A DNA stretch of 64,000 nt from Azospirillum sp. OGB3. GTDB lineage: Bacteria > Pseudomonadota > Alphaproteobacteria > Azospirillales > Azospirillaceae. The stretch spans positions 62,001-126,000 of the forward strand of contig NZ_JACHYN010000005.1 in NCBI RefSeq assembly GCF_014192915.1. The letters are read 5' to 3'. The notes beneath the pieces are model-generated. The model was not told the DNA's origin. It did no database searches and was given only the letters and a program-made list of their open reading frames with translations. Below are positions 15,854-24,366 of the stretch, in pieces (positions within the stretch are counted from its first letter, which is position 1; every line of letters starts with the position of its first letter). Both the position numbers and the translations under genes were made by a program.

Positions 15854-18103
15854 TTACCAGCTGTACTTCAGCGTCGCCAGGACTTGGCGGCGGTTGCCGT
15901 ACAGCACGGTGTTGTCGTAGAAGCCCGGCGAATAATACTTCTTGTCGGTCAGGTTGCTGACGTTGAGCGCGGCGCTGGCGCCCGCCAGCTCCGGACGCAG
16001 GGCGCCCAGGTCGTAGCGGATGGCGGCGTCGATCAGCGTGTGCTCGGGGATGCTCGCGGTGTTGGCGATGTTCTTGGACGATCCGACATAGCGCACCCCC
16101 GCCCCGAGGCCGAGGCCGTCCAGCGGCCCCGCCTTGAAGGTGTAGTCGCCCCAGGCCGAGGCCATGTGGCGCGGAATTCCCTTCGGCCGCAGCCCGACCG
16201 AGCTGGTGGAGGAGCCGACGGCCGGGTTGTCCTTGGTGATCTCGGCGTCGATGAAGGCGTAGGAGGCGATCAGGCTGAACGCCTCCGTCAGCGCCATCTT
16301 GCCCTCCAGCTCGATGCCGCGGCTGCGGATCTCGCCCTCCTGCACGGCGTAGCCGCTGTAGAGCGGGTCGTTGGTCGACACGTTTTGCTGGGTGATGTGG
16401 TAGAGCGAGGCGGAGATGAAGCTGGTCCAGCCCGTCGGCTGGTACTTCACGCCGACCTCGTACTGCGTGCCGGTGGTCGGCTTGAAGGTGCCGCCGCCGC
16501 GTTCCGGCGCCAGCGTGCCGGTGCTCGGCTGGAACGAGGTCGCATAGCTGGCGTAGGGCGCGATGCCGTTGTCGAAGACGTAGCCGAGGCCGGCGCGCCC
16601 GGTGAAGTCGTGGTCGCGCGTGGTCTGGAAGCCGTTGGAGAGATAGTCGACCTCCTTGCCGACCACCCAGTCCTGACGGCCGCTGAGCGTCAGGATCCAG
16701 TTGTCGTAGCGCAGCTGGTCCTGGAGGTAGGCGCCGATCTGGGACAGCTTGCTCTTCCCGTTCACCCAGGGGTCGGCGTAGAGGAACTCCGTCCCCGGAT
16801 AGGTCGGGTTGAAGATGTCGACGACCAGCGAATTCAGCGTGTTCCGCCGCGTCTCCTTGCCGGAGTAGTAGCCGTAATCGACGCCGGCCAGGATGGTGTG
16901 CGAGACCGGGCCGGTGGTCAGCTTGCCCTGGATGTTGCTGTCGATCAGGTAGGTGTCGGTGTTCTTCGGGCGGTCCTGCAGCCCCACCGGGTAATAGCGG
17001 CCGTCCACCAGCTCGACCGGCCATTCGGTGCTGAAAGCGGATTGGAAGCTGACCCGGGAGTGCATGTAGCGGGCGTTCTGGTGGATCGTCCAGCTCGGGC
17101 TCAGCTCATGCTCGACCTCGTAGCCGATCGACGTGTTCTTCACCCGCCAGTCGGACACGCCCGGAACACCGAAATAGAGGTCGGTGCCGATCAGGTCGAG
17201 CGCGCTGCGCGGGATGCTCTGCTCCGAACCGCTCATCTTCAGCGACTGGTAGCTGGCGAGCAGGGTCAGCTTGGTCCTGTCGGTCGGCTTGAAGGTCACC
17301 GCCGGCGCGATGTAGAGGCGGTCGTCCGGCGCGTGGTCCACCTGGGTGTCGGACAGGCGGCCGAGCCCGGTCAGGCGGTACAGCACCTTGCCCTCGCCAT
17401 CGACCGGCCCGCCGAGATCGAAGGCGGCCTGACGGCGCTTGTAATTGCCGGTCTGAAGCTGGATTTCGTGCAGCGGCACGGCGGTCGGCCGCTTGCTGGT
17501 CAGATTCACCACGCCGCCGGGCGCGGTCTGGCCGAACAGGACCGACGAGGGGCCCTTCACGATGTCGACGCGCTCCAGCCCGTAGGGCTCGAACGTGGTG
17601 TCGTAGTTGTTGAAACCGGCCCGCAGGCCGTCGCGGTAGATGCCAAACAGGCTGAAGTCGCGGAAGCCGCGCATCGAGAAGTCCGGGGCGCCGGGGCCGC
17701 CCGGATAATCGACCACGACGATGCCGGGCGAGTAGGCGACCGCACCGCCGAAATCCTGAACGGCGCGCTGGTCCATCTCCTCGCGGGTCACGACAGAGAT
17801 GGTCTGCGGAATCTCGACGAGCGGCGTGTCCACCTTGGTGCCGACGGCGCTGCGCGTCGCGACATAGCCTTCGGTGCCGCCGACGACGCCCTGAACGGTG
17901 AGCGGGGCGAGAACCGTGGCGTCGCCGGCCGATCCGCCGTTGACCGATCCGCTGGCCGGCGGCTGCTGCGCCAGGGCGGTTGACTGATGCGCCAACGCCG
18001 TCATTCCGGCCATCGTCGTCGCCAGCAGGAACGCCTTCAGGCGCCCGCGCTTGCCCGTCGCCGGACGGCCGGCCGCTGCGGCCGCCCTAACCCCAATCTC
18101 CAT
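15854..18103 (-). CDS. TonB-dependent siderophore receptor (FhuA/FoxA-like, no signalling domain)
   Basis: About 749 aa from the ATG at 18103; a TTG six bases upstream is also possible. A long signal peptide ends near TALAQQPP. The plug contains VEIPQTISVVTREEMDQRAVQDFGGAVAYSPGI, SMRGF and RVDIVKGPSSVLFGQTAPGGVVNLTSKRP. The barrel ends SPGFYDNTVLYGNRRQVLATLKYSW, typical of the ferrichrome/ferrioxamine class. It lacks the N-terminal STN domain present in its paralogue at 21075. It lies between a PvdE-like ABC transporter and the FhuD-FhuB-SIP-FhuC genes, so it is the probable receptor for that importer. Confidence 0.92.
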   Translation of the reverse strand: MEIGVRAAAAAGRPATGKRGRLKAFLLATTMAGMTALAHQSTALAQQPPASGSVNGGSAGDATVLAPLTVQGVVGGTEGYVATRSAVGTKVDTPLVEIPQTISVVTREEMDQRAVQDFGGAVAYSPGIVVVDYPGGPGAPDFSMRGFRDFSLFGIYRDGLRAGFNNYDTTFEPYGLERVDIVKGPSSVLFGQTAPGGVVNLTSKRPTAVPLHEIQLQTGNYKRRQAAFDLGGPVDGEGKVLYRLTGLGRLSDTQVDHAPDDRLYIAPAVTFKPTDRTKLTLLASYQSLKMSGSEQSIPRSALDLIGTDLYFGVPGVSDWRVKNTSIGYEVEHELSPSWTIHQNARYMHSRVSFQSAFSTEWPVELVDGRYYPVGLQDRPKNTDTYLIDSNIQGKLTTGPVSHTILAGVDYGYYSGKETRRNTLNSLVVDIFNPTYPGTEFLYADPWVNGKSKLSQIGAYLQDQLRYDNWILTLSGRQDWVVGKEVDYLSNGFQTTRDHDFTGRAGLGYVFDNGIAPYASYATSFQPSTGTLAPERGGGTFKPTTGTQYEVGVKYQPTGWTSFISASLYHITQQNVSTNDPLYSGYAVQEGEIRSRGIELEGKMALTEAFSLIASYAFIDAEITKDNPAVGSSTSSVGLRPKGIPRHMASAWGDYTFKAGPLDGLGLGAGVRYVGSSKNIANTASIPEHTLIDAAIRYDLGALRPELAGASAALNVSNLTDKKYYSPGFYDNTVLYGNRRQVLATLKYSW

Positions 18104-18193
18104 CTCCAAACCCCCGAATGACGCTCGATCCGGCGGGTTCCGCGTCCTGCGAAACCCGTCTCCTGGCTCTAAGACGAAGGGGGTAGGCGGAAC

Positions 18194-19861
18194 TTAAGGG
18201 GATTTTTCCGTCGGTGTGAATTTTTCCTGCACAACCGTCCCGGCGGTCAGCCGGAGCAGATGGTCGGCCACGTCGAAATAGCGGTCGTCGTGGGAGATGA
18301 CGATGATCGTCTTGCCCATCGCCTTCAGGCTCGGCAGCAGCTCGGTGTAGAAGATCCGACGGAAGGCCGGGTCCTGGTCGGCGGCCCATTCGTCGAACAC
18401 CAGCACCGGCCGCCCCTCCGTCCAGGCCTGGAGCAGGGCCAGCCGTTTGCGCTGCCCGGTGGAGAGGTCGGTCGTGCTGAACACGCCGTCGACCAGACTG
18501 ACCTTGTGGGCGATCTCCAGCCGTTCCAGATAGGCCTGGGCCTCCTCCGGCACGTTTCCGCCCGTCTGGATCAGGTCGTCGAACAGGAAATAGTCGGCGA
18601 AGATCGTGGTGAAGAGCTGGCGGTAGTCGTCGCGCGTCTCCGGCGTGACCGGGGTGCCGTTCAGCAGGATGGCCCCGTCCTGCGGGGCGTAGAGGCCGAG
18701 CAGCATCTTGATCAGCGTGGTCTTGCCGCAGCCGTTCTCGCCGACGATGAACAGGATCTCGCCACGCCCGACGCGCAGCGACACGGGGCCGAGCACGAAG
18801 GGCTCCACGTCCGGCCCGGCCGGCGGGTAGGCGTAGCGGGCGTCGCGCAGCTCCAGCGAGTCGATGGTTTCGGGAGGCCGCCCCTCGTCCTTCATCAGCA
18901 GATGCGGTTCCGGCGAGGCGAAGGCCGCCGACAGCTCGGCGATGCGGCGGAAGGCGACCTGGGCGCGGCTGACGATGGGCAGGGTGCCGATCAGATGCTC
19001 CAGCGGCCCCTTCATGTAGAGCAGGACCAGGATGAAGCCGCTGAGCGTGCCGCGGTCGGTGCTGGGCCACAGCGCCTCGACGCCGAGCGCCACCCCGATG
19101 ACGATGAAGAACAGCGTGGAGCCGAACCCCTTGGCGACGACGAAGAGGGTGATCGAGCGGATCTGGACCTCGCAGATGCGGTCGATGGTCCCGCGCAGCG
19201 CCGCGCTCTGCAGGCGCAGCCGGCGCGGCCGGTTGATGCGCAGCTCCTTCGCCCCTTCCGCCAGCGAGCGGTAGTGCTTCTGCAGCTCGTCCTCGTGGGC
19301 GCGCGCCTCCTGGAAGCCGTCGATGCCGCGGCCGCGCGCGATGTACTGCACGGCGCTGCCGATCAGGATGGCCGCCGCCGTCGCCAGGAACATCGGCCAG
19401 GACAGCAGCGCCAGATAGACGAGGCTGCCCAGCGTGACGCTGAGCGACACCGCCAGCGGCGCGAAGACGAAGGCGAAGTCGCTGATGGTGTCCACGTCGT
19501 GGGTCAGCACCGGGATCAGGCGGTGGCTGCGGTAGCGCTCCAACTGGTCGATCGGCGCGGTCAGGATGCGGTCGCCCAGATCCTTGCGCAGCCGCGCGAT
19601 CACCCGCTGCCCGATCCGGTTGGTGCCGATGTCGGACAGGACCGAGCCGGCCAGCGCCAGCGCGCACAGTCCGGCGAAGGCGAGCAGGAGGCCGGCGCCG
19701 GGGCTGTCCCCGGCGTGCAGGATGCGGTTGATGGCGGCCAGCAGCCCGGTCACGCTGAGCCCGCCCAGCACTCCCAGAAGGGTGGCGGCGGTCAGCAGCG
19801 GCCAGAAGGGGCGCAGGAGATGAAGCAGCGCGGAAACGCTGGAACGGGGGAGCGTCGGCAT
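18194..19861 (-). CDS. Cyclic-peptide/siderophore ABC transporter (PvdE/SyrD family)
   Basis: A fused permease-ATPase of about 555 aa, started at the ATG at 19861 after AGGAAAG. Six membrane segments occupy residues 1-320. The ATPase half has Walker A GENGCGKTTL, the diverged signature LSTGQRKRLALLQAW, Walker B VLVFDEWAADQDP and the H-loop VISHDDRYF. LSTGQ and FDEWAADQDP are diagnostic of the SyrD/PvdE/YojI group. PvdE moves a pyoverdine precursor to the periplasm; no peptide synthetase gene is in view here. It lies upstream of a siderophore receptor on the same strand and divergent from fecR. Confidence 0.88.
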   Translation of the reverse strand: MPTLPRSSVSALLHLLRPFWPLLTAATLLGVLGGLSVTGLLAAINRILHAGDSPGAGLLLAFAGLCALALAGSVLSDIGTNRIGQRVIARLRKDLGDRILTAPIDQLERYRSHRLIPVLTHDVDTISDFAFVFAPLAVSLSVTLGSLVYLALLSWPMFLATAAAILIGSAVQYIARGRGIDGFQEARAHEDELQKHYRSLAEGAKELRINRPRRLRLQSAALRGTIDRICEVQIRSITLFVVAKGFGSTLFFIVIGVALGVEALWPSTDRGTLSGFILVLLYMKGPLEHLIGTLPIVSRAQVAFRRIAELSAAFASPEPHLLMKDEGRPPETIDSLELRDARYAYPPAGPDVEPFVLGPVSLRVGRGEILFIVGENGCGKTTLIKMLLGLYAPQDGAILLNGTPVTPETRDDYRQLFTTIFADYFLFDDLIQTGGNVPEEAQAYLERLEIAHKVSLVDGVFSTTDLSTGQRKRLALLQAWTEGRPVLVFDEWAADQDPAFRRIFYTELLPSLKAMGKTIIVISHDDRYFDVADHLLRLTAGTVVQEKFTPTEKSP

Positions 19862-20068
19862 TGGCTTTCCTGGGAGACGGGACGGATGGCGGCTGGCGCG
19901 CAGGCCCATCTGGAGGCGGACGCGCACAGCCCTCCTGACTAGGACGAACGAGCGGAGCAAAACTGAAACGGCGTCCGGCGGGCGGGCGCGGCGATCCGCC
20001 CCGTCTTGCGATCCGGTCCCGGTCTGCCCTATAGCTGGCACACGATTTCCGGAGCCGAGCGCGCCTGT

Positions 20069-21061
20069 ATGCCTCCGTCCCATCCTTCCGACGACGACCG
20101 CGTGACCGAAGAGGCGGCGGACTGGTGCCTGCGCCTGCAAGCGGAGGAGGTGAGCGACGCCGACCGGGCCGCCTTCGAGCGCTGGTGCCGGGAGGACCCC
20201 CGCCACTTGGCGGAATTCGACGCGATGCGGGAGCTGTGGGGGTTGTCCGCCGGACTGCGGCCGCGGGTGACCGCGACCCCCGCTCCGGCACGGCCTGTCG
20301 AGACGGTGCGCTCTCCCATTGTCCGGGCGCCGAAACGGCGGCGCTGGGCGCTGGCGGCCTGCGTCGCGGCGGTCCTCGCCGTCGGCTGGCCGGTGGGCTG
20401 GTCGTTCGGTGTACTGCCCGGCACGGTGGACGTCTTCCTCGGCGGCGACCGGCACCGCGTGGTCGGTCTGCCCGACGGTTCGACGGTGGACCTGAACGTC
20501 CGCACCACTCTGGTCTATGCCCAGTTCCGCGACCGCCGCAGCGTGTTGATGGACCATGGCGAGGCCTATTTCGCGGTCACGGGCGACGCCGCGCGGCCCT
20601 TCACCGTCTTCACCGCCGCCCATCGGGTCCGGGTGACGGGGACGCGGTTCAACGTCTGGGCCAACGACGGCGAGCTGGCCGTGACGCTGGCCGAGGGCGC
20701 GGTGACCGTGAGCGCCGCCGCCGCAGCGGGGGAGGAGCCCCTGCGGTTGACGCCGGGCCAGCAGGGCCGCTTCGCCCGCGACAGCCGGTTCGGCAGCGTC
20801 GCGCGCGTCGATCCGGCGCGGGTCCTGTCCTGGCGCGAGGGCAAGCTGGTGTTCGACGACATCACCTTGGCCGACGCCGTCCCGCTGCTGAACCCCTACC
20901 TCTCGCAACCGCTGCGGCTGGCCGACCGCCGGGTTGGGGCGATGCGCATCGGCGGCGTGTACGACGTCGCCGACCTCGACCGCGTGGTGGCGTCGTTGCC
21001 GCGGGTGCTGCCGGTGACGATCGCCGCGAAGGACGGCGCGCTGATCCTCTCCGCCCGCTGA
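20069..21061 (+). CDS. fecR: FecR-like anti-sigma factor / sigma regulator
   Basis: A 330-aa single-pass inner-membrane regulator. The N-terminal cytoplasmic DUF4880 part (EEAADWCLRLQAEEVSDADRAAFERWCREDPRHLAEFDAM) binds the ECF sigma factor. One TM segment lies at about residues 95-117. The periplasmic FecR domain contains RHRVVGLPDGSTVDLNVRTTL, GEAYFAV and VRVTGTRFNVWANDGELAVTLAEGAV. It relays the signal from the STN-type receptor to a FecI-like sigma factor. Unusually it is not next to the sigma gene (23659); the receptor lies between them on the opposite strand. Confidence 0.92.
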   Translation: MPPSHPSDDDRVTEEAADWCLRLQAEEVSDADRAAFERWCREDPRHLAEFDAMRELWGLSAGLRPRVTATPAPARPVETVRSPIVRAPKRRRWALAACVAAVLAVGWPVGWSFGVLPGTVDVFLGGDRHRVVGLPDGSTVDLNVRTTLVYAQFRDRRSVLMDHGEAYFAVTGDAARPFTVFTAAHRVRVTGTRFNVWANDGELAVTLAEGAVTVSAAAAAGEEPLRLTPGQQGRFARDSRFGSVARVDPARVLSWREGKLVFDDITLADAVPLLNPYLSQPLRLADRRVGAMRIGGVYDVADLDRVVASLPRVLPVTIAAKDGALILSAR

Positions 21062-21074
21062 AGCCGCGGGCCGG

Positions 21075-23504
21075 TTACCAGCGGTAGGAGAGGGTCGCCA
21101 GCACCGCCCGCCGGTTGCCGACGAAGACCGAATCCTCGTAGAAGCCCGGCGAGAAATAGCGGCGGTCGAACAGGTTGGTCGCGGTCAGCGTCAGCCCGAC
21201 ACCGTCGAGCGACGGGCCGAGCCGGTCCAGCTCGTAGCCCAGGCTGACATCGACCAGCGTGTAGGCGGGGACGCGCACGCTGTTCGTAGCGTTGTATGTC
21301 GCGCCGACATACCGCAGCCCGATGCCGGCAGTCAGGCCGTCGGTCGGTCCGTCCTCGAAACGCTGGCGCAGCCAGAGCGACGCGGCGTGGCGGGGGACGG
21401 AGGCCACCCGGTTTCCCGTCTTGTCGGTGCCGCCGGGGGCGGGGGTGTCGCGGGTGACCCGCGCGTCGGTGCGGGTGTAGGCCGCCGTCAGATCGGTCGT
21501 TTCGCCGATCGCCGTCCGCGCTTCCAGCTCGACGCCGCGCGACCGTGTCTCCCCAGTCTGGGCCAGATAACCGGGATGGTCCGGATCGGCGGTGGTGAGG
21601 TTGCGCTGCACCGCGCGGAACAGCGACGCGGTGAGCAGCGCGTCGAAGCCCTCGGGCCGGTAGCGCAGCCCGGTTTCGATCTGCGCGCCGCGGCTCGGCG
21701 AGAAGGGGCGGCCCTGCGCGTCGCTGCCGCTGGTCGGCTGGAAGGAGGTCGAATAGCCCACGTAGGGCGTCAGGCCGTTGTCGAAGCGGTGGGCGAGCCC
21801 GATGCGCTTGGTGACGGCGCGGTCGAACTGCGTCGTCTCCACCGGCACGCTGTCGGACAGCAGGCCGCGGACGTCCGTGCGGCTCCAGTCCAGCCGCCCG
21901 CCGAGCGTCAGGCGCCAGCCCCCGGCGGCGATCTCGTCCTGAAGATAGAAACCGGTCTGGCGGATGCGGTCGGTCAGGTCGTTGAGCAGCGCCGCGTCCC
22001 AGGCGTAGGGGCCGCCATAGACCGGGGCGAAGACGTCGATCGGGTCGGCCACCGTGCCGTTCCGCCGCGTTTCATGCACCCGGTAGTGGGCGTGATCGAC
22101 GCCGGCCAGCAGGCCGTGGCGCAGCGGTCCGGTGGTGACGGTGCCTTGCAGGTTGGCGTCGGCCAGCAGGGTGGAGCTGGTCTTGGGCCGGTCCTGCAGC
22201 CCGAACCGGTAATAGCGGTCCGCCTCCAGCGCGCCGGAGTCCGACCAGCTCCACCGGTAGCCGACGCGGCTGCGGCTGTGGCGCAGGCTGTGGCGCAGCG
22301 TCCAGTCGCCGGCCAGGACCTTGCCCAGGGCGTGGCGGACCTCGTAGCCGGCCGAGAGGGTGCGCGAGCGGTAGGAACTCACCCCCGGATAGCCCAGGAA
22401 CAGGCTGGAATGGAGCCGGCCGTAGGGGTTGTCCAGGACCGTGCCCGACACCGGGACGCTCTGCTCCGCCCCCATCTTGCGGAAGTCGAGGAGACTGGCG
22501 AGCAGGGTGATCTCGGTGCCCTCGCCGGCCGACCAGGACAGCGCGGGGGCCACATAGAGGCGGTCGTCCGGCGTGTGGTCGACCTGCGTGCCGCTGCGCC
22601 GTGACAGCGCGGTCAGCCGGTAGCGCAGCGATCCCGCGGCGTCGATGCGGTCGCCCAAGTCGGCGGAGACCTGCCGCCGGTCATGGCTGCCGCCCTGAAG
22701 CTGAAACCGGTGGAGCGGGTCGTCGGTCGGACGCTTGCTGGTCAGGGCGATGGCGCCGCCGGGCGGCATCGCGCCGTAGATGGCCGAGGCCGGCCCCTTC
22801 AGCACCTCGAGCCGCTCCACGCCGAAGGGCTCGTACTCCAGCCCATAGGGGTTGAAGCCGCTGCGCAGCCCATCGACCAGGACGGAATCGGAACTCTGGC
22901 GGAAACCGCGGACATAGACGTCGATGGCGCCCTGGCCGCCGGGATAGTCGATGGGGCGCACGCCGGCGCTGTAAGCCAGCGCGCCGTTGATGTCCTGGAC
23001 GTCGCGCCGGTCGAGATCGGCGCGCGTGACGATGGAGAGCCCCTGCGGCAGGTCTTCGACCGGGATTTCGGTGCGGCCGACGCTGCGGTCCGGGCTGGCG
23101 AGGTTTGCTGCTTGGCCGCTTTCCAGCGGTCGGCCCTCCACCGTCAAGGGGGGCAGGACGTCGGCGGTTTCCTGCGGTCGGCCGATGGTCGCCATGCCGT
23201 CCCGCAGCTCGAAGGACAGGCCGGTTCCGGCCAGCAGTTGGGCAAGCGCCGCCGCCGGGGCCATCCGTCCCGACAGGGCGCGCGACCGGCGGCCCGACAC
23301 GAGGTCCGTGCTGTAGAGGACTTGCAAACCGGCCTGCTGGCCGAAGCGGGTCAGCGCCTCACCGAGGGAAAGGGCCGGAATCGCCAGCGGCCTGTCTTGG
23401 GCCGCAGGTTGCACGGGATCGGACAGGGCTGCGGGCGGAGCGGCGAGCACCGACCAGCCGAGCGCCAGCCCGCCGAGCATGAAGCCTGCGGAACGCGGTA
23501 TCAT
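21075..23504 (-). CDS. STN-domain TonB-dependent siderophore transducer receptor
   Basis: About 809 aa from the ATG at 23504 (a TTG at 23519 is an alternative). After the leader comes an STN domain (about 40-115: LAIPALSLGEALTRFGQQAGLQVLYS to LAGTGLSFELRDGMATI), which contacts FecR-type regulators. The plug includes VEDLPQGLSIVTRADLDRRDVQDINGALAYSAGV and RLEVLKGPASAIYGAMPPGGAIALTSKRP. The barrel ends SPGFYEDSVFVGNRRAVLATLSYRW. It is clearly paralogous to the receptor at 15854 but able to signal. Convergent with fecR (13 bp between stops) and divergent from the sigma gene across a Fur-type box. Confidence 0.93.
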   Translation of the reverse strand: MIPRSAGFMLGGLALGWSVLAAPPAALSDPVQPAAQDRPLAIPALSLGEALTRFGQQAGLQVLYSTDLVSGRRSRALSGRMAPAAALAQLLAGTGLSFELRDGMATIGRPQETADVLPPLTVEGRPLESGQAANLASPDRSVGRTEIPVEDLPQGLSIVTRADLDRRDVQDINGALAYSAGVRPIDYPGGQGAIDVYVRGFRQSSDSVLVDGLRSGFNPYGLEYEPFGVERLEVLKGPASAIYGAMPPGGAIALTSKRPTDDPLHRFQLQGGSHDRRQVSADLGDRIDAAGSLRYRLTALSRRSGTQVDHTPDDRLYVAPALSWSAGEGTEITLLASLLDFRKMGAEQSVPVSGTVLDNPYGRLHSSLFLGYPGVSSYRSRTLSAGYEVRHALGKVLAGDWTLRHSLRHSRSRVGYRWSWSDSGALEADRYYRFGLQDRPKTSSTLLADANLQGTVTTGPLRHGLLAGVDHAHYRVHETRRNGTVADPIDVFAPVYGGPYAWDAALLNDLTDRIRQTGFYLQDEIAAGGWRLTLGGRLDWSRTDVRGLLSDSVPVETTQFDRAVTKRIGLAHRFDNGLTPYVGYSTSFQPTSGSDAQGRPFSPSRGAQIETGLRYRPEGFDALLTASLFRAVQRNLTTADPDHPGYLAQTGETRSRGVELEARTAIGETTDLTAAYTRTDARVTRDTPAPGGTDKTGNRVASVPRHAASLWLRQRFEDGPTDGLTAGIGLRYVGATYNATNSVRVPAYTLVDVSLGYELDRLGPSLDGVGLTLTATNLFDRRYFSPGFYEDSVFVGNRRAVLATLSYRW

Positions 23505-23563
23505 CCGGAGCTCGTGCAACGAATACTAGAATTCACCTTGGGAAATTCTGCCTTTTCCTCATT

Positions 23564-23584
23564 TGCAAATGACTGTCAGTTGCA
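23564..23584. promoter_or_regulatory. Fur-type operator in the receptor/sigma divergent region
   Basis: Half sites TGCAAAT and AGTTGCA are separated by seven bases (GACTGTC), the same 21-bp layout as the sites at 4242 and 6700. It sits in the short AT-rich stretch between the STN receptor start (23504) and the sigma-factor start (23659), so one site could control both genes. Confidence 0.55.
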
Positions 23585-23658
23585 TTAGCTTGCGACGGCT
23601 TGTCAAGCCTTGGGGATTGCCGCCCCGCCGCGGCGTCGCTTTGCACAAGGATCGTCCT

Positions 23659-24192
23659 ATGCGACCGGTAGGAATCGCCGAGAACCAGACCCTGACCGAC
23701 GTCTTCACGACGCATCGGCGGTCGCTGATCGGTGTGGCCGAGCGGATCACCGGGTGCCGCCACCATGCGGAAGACGTCGTTCAGGACGCCTTCCTGAGGC
23801 TGCTGGGGACGGAATCGACCGGCTCCATCCGGGCCAAGGCGGGCTACCTGATGATGGTCGTGCGCAATCTGGCGATCGATCACTACCGCCGGAAAGGCCT
23901 GGAATCGCGTCTGATGGCGGCGGAGGAGGAAGGGCAGGCGGTGAGCACGCCGGAGGCGGCCTCGCCGGAAAGCGTGAATGTGAACCGTCAGCTCTTGCAG
24001 ACGCTCGAATCGGCGCTGGCCGATCTGCCGGAGCGCACCCGCTACGCCTTCGAAATGCACCGGATCCACGGCCACAGCCAGAAGGACATCGCGGAAATCC
24101 TCGGCGTGTCGCCGACGCTGGTCAACGTCATGATCCGCGACGCGCTGGTTCACTGCCGCAAGGCGATGAAGCGGGTCGACCCGTCGGCCTGA
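23659..24192 (+). CDS. fecI: FecI-like ECF RNA polymerase sigma factor
   Basis: A 177-aa group IV sigma factor, started at the ATG at 23659 after AAGGA; the frame is open from 23563, but that part overlaps the Fur-type site. Region 2 is at about residues 15-80 (HRRSLIGVAERITGCRHHAEDVVQDAFLRLL, NLAIDHYRR). Region 4 is at about 115-165 (LADLPERTRYAFEMHRIHGHSQKDIAEILGVSPTLVNVMIRDAL). The FEMHRIHGHSQKDIA form is typical of iron-starvation sigma factors. It should be freed by FecR when the STN receptor binds its siderophore and then transcribe the receptor and transport genes. Confidence 0.93.
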   Translation: MRPVGIAENQTLTDVFTTHRRSLIGVAERITGCRHHAEDVVQDAFLRLLGTESTGSIRAKAGYLMMVVRNLAIDHYRRKGLESRLMAAEEEGQAVSTPEAASPESVNVNRQLLQTLESALADLPERTRYAFEMHRIHGHSQKDIAEILGVSPTLVNVMIRDALVHCRKAMKRVDPSA

Positions 24193-24366
24193 ACGGTGGG
24201 ACGGCGCCCGATCAGGATGGTCGCTTGACCTGCGGCCCGGCGATGGCATTCCCTGTCCGGGATATGACCGGGTGAGGACCGGGTCGCGGATGCCGCGCGC
24301 TGGTCCCTCCCGGTTGGTCTGGCGGACCGGCTGGACGGTTGCCGCATTCCCGGAGCTTCCCCGCCG

